DNA of 5,191 nt, taken from positions 1,021-6,211 of the forward strand of contig DNDO01000194.1 in NCBI GenBank assembly GCA_003484265.1, given 5' to 3'. How positions within the stretch are numbered: the stretch's first letter is position 1; every line of letters starts with the position of its first letter. The DNA is from Anaerolineae bacterium (lineage in GTDB: Bacteria; Chloroflexota; Anaerolineae; Anaerolineales; Villigracilaceae). The position numbers were made by a program, and so were the translations under genes. Under the pieces are notes generated by a model. That model worked only from the letters and a program-made list of their open reading frames with translations, made no database searches and was not told the origin of the DNA. This document shows, one piece after another, positions 4,951 through 5,191 of this stretch.

Positions 4951-5191
4951 ATGTCATTTGAATTGATTAAATCTGAAACCCTCCTACAGGGACGCGCTTT
5001 TAAGATCCGCCGCGACCATCTGAAAACACCCGATGGGCGTGATACGAAGTTTGAGATCATCGAACATGGTGGATCTGTGATTATCATCCCAGTGGATGCA
5101 GATGGGAAAATACATTTTGTTCGTCAGTATCGCCACGCGGCAGGTATGGACCTGCTGGAACTCCCCGCCGGGACTCGCGATGGCGCTGAGC
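4951..5191 (+). CDS. NUDIX hydrolase, ADP-ribose pyrophosphatase type (partial, N-terminal 80 residues)
   Basis: The gene starts at ATG 4951, with AGGA at 4941-4944 six bases upstream, and runs off the right edge after 80 codons. The visible part matches the N-terminus of NUDIX enzymes that cleave ADP-ribose to AMP and ribose 5-phosphate: an N-terminal strand region (LIKSETLLQGRAFKIRRDHL), then EIIEHGGSVIIIPVD, FVRQYRHAAG and LLELPAGTRDGAE. The segments HGGSV..IPVD, VRQYRHA and ELPAG are the hallmarks of this subgroup; Glu-Leu-Pro-Ala-Gly comes just before the Nudix box, whose catalytic REXXEEXGU motif would follow outside the window. The protein is cytoplasmic, with roles known for the family in clearing free ADP-ribose and other nucleoside diphosphate derivatives. 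Exact substrate cannot be judged from this part. It is separated from the lipoprotein by a terminator, so the two genes are probably independent. Confidence 0.9.
   Translation, partial: MSFELIKSETLLQGRAFKIRRDHLKTPDGRDTKFEIIEHGGSVIIIPVDADGKIHFVRQYRHAAGMDLLELPAGTRDGAE

Overview
The window reads as chromosomal DNA of a free-living bacterium. The style of the proteins suggests Chloroflexota, class Anaerolineae: a Pro/Thr-rich LysM lipoprotein, a large GT-C-like membrane protein, and a cyclic-nucleotide-binding/SpoIIE-phosphatase relic. This placement is inferred from protein style only; there is no rRNA or other marker gene. All genes lie on the + strand.

Region 1 (1-2053) is a signalling cluster. 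It opens with the C-terminal end of a receiver domain, probably the tail of a hybrid sensor histidine kinase. Next comes a stand-alone HPt phosphotransfer protein (225-560), which overlaps by ATGA a response regulator whose output domain is a class III nucleotidyl cyclase (557-1594). This is the usual parts list of a His-Asp-His-Asp phosphorelay ending in cyclic nucleotide synthesis. Directly behind the cyclase, with a good ribosome binding site still in place, is a decayed gene (1608-2053). Its fragments, read across three frame changes, match the start of a cyclic-nucleotide-binding domain, the linker and N-terminus of a SpoIIE/RsbU-type PP2C phosphatase, and the phosphatase C-terminus. The middle of the binding domain and the catalytic core are missing. 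The apparent cyclic-nucleotide effector of the operon has therefore been lost while the upstream relay remains intact.

Region 2 (2034-4073) starts with a perfect 16-bp inverted repeat that holds the relic's last stop codon in its loop. The downstream arm of the repeat contains TATAAT placed so that transcription would start at, or within a base of, the ATG of the next gene. That gene encodes a 664-residue polytopic membrane protein of GT-C glycosyltransferase type with a soluble C-terminal third. It has no visible Shine-Dalgarno, so it may be translated from a leaderless message.

Region 3 (4074-4911) is a self-contained unit: a good sigma-70-like promoter, a strong Shine-Dalgarno, a lipoprotein with two LysM domains, and an intrinsic terminator. 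Region 4 (4912-5191) starts a NUDIX hydrolase of the ADP-ribose pyrophosphatase type, cut by the window end just before its Nudix box.

No tRNA, rRNA, CRISPR array, insertion sequence or attachment site was seen. The most interesting item is the decayed effector gene behind an intact phosphorelay-cyclase pair.
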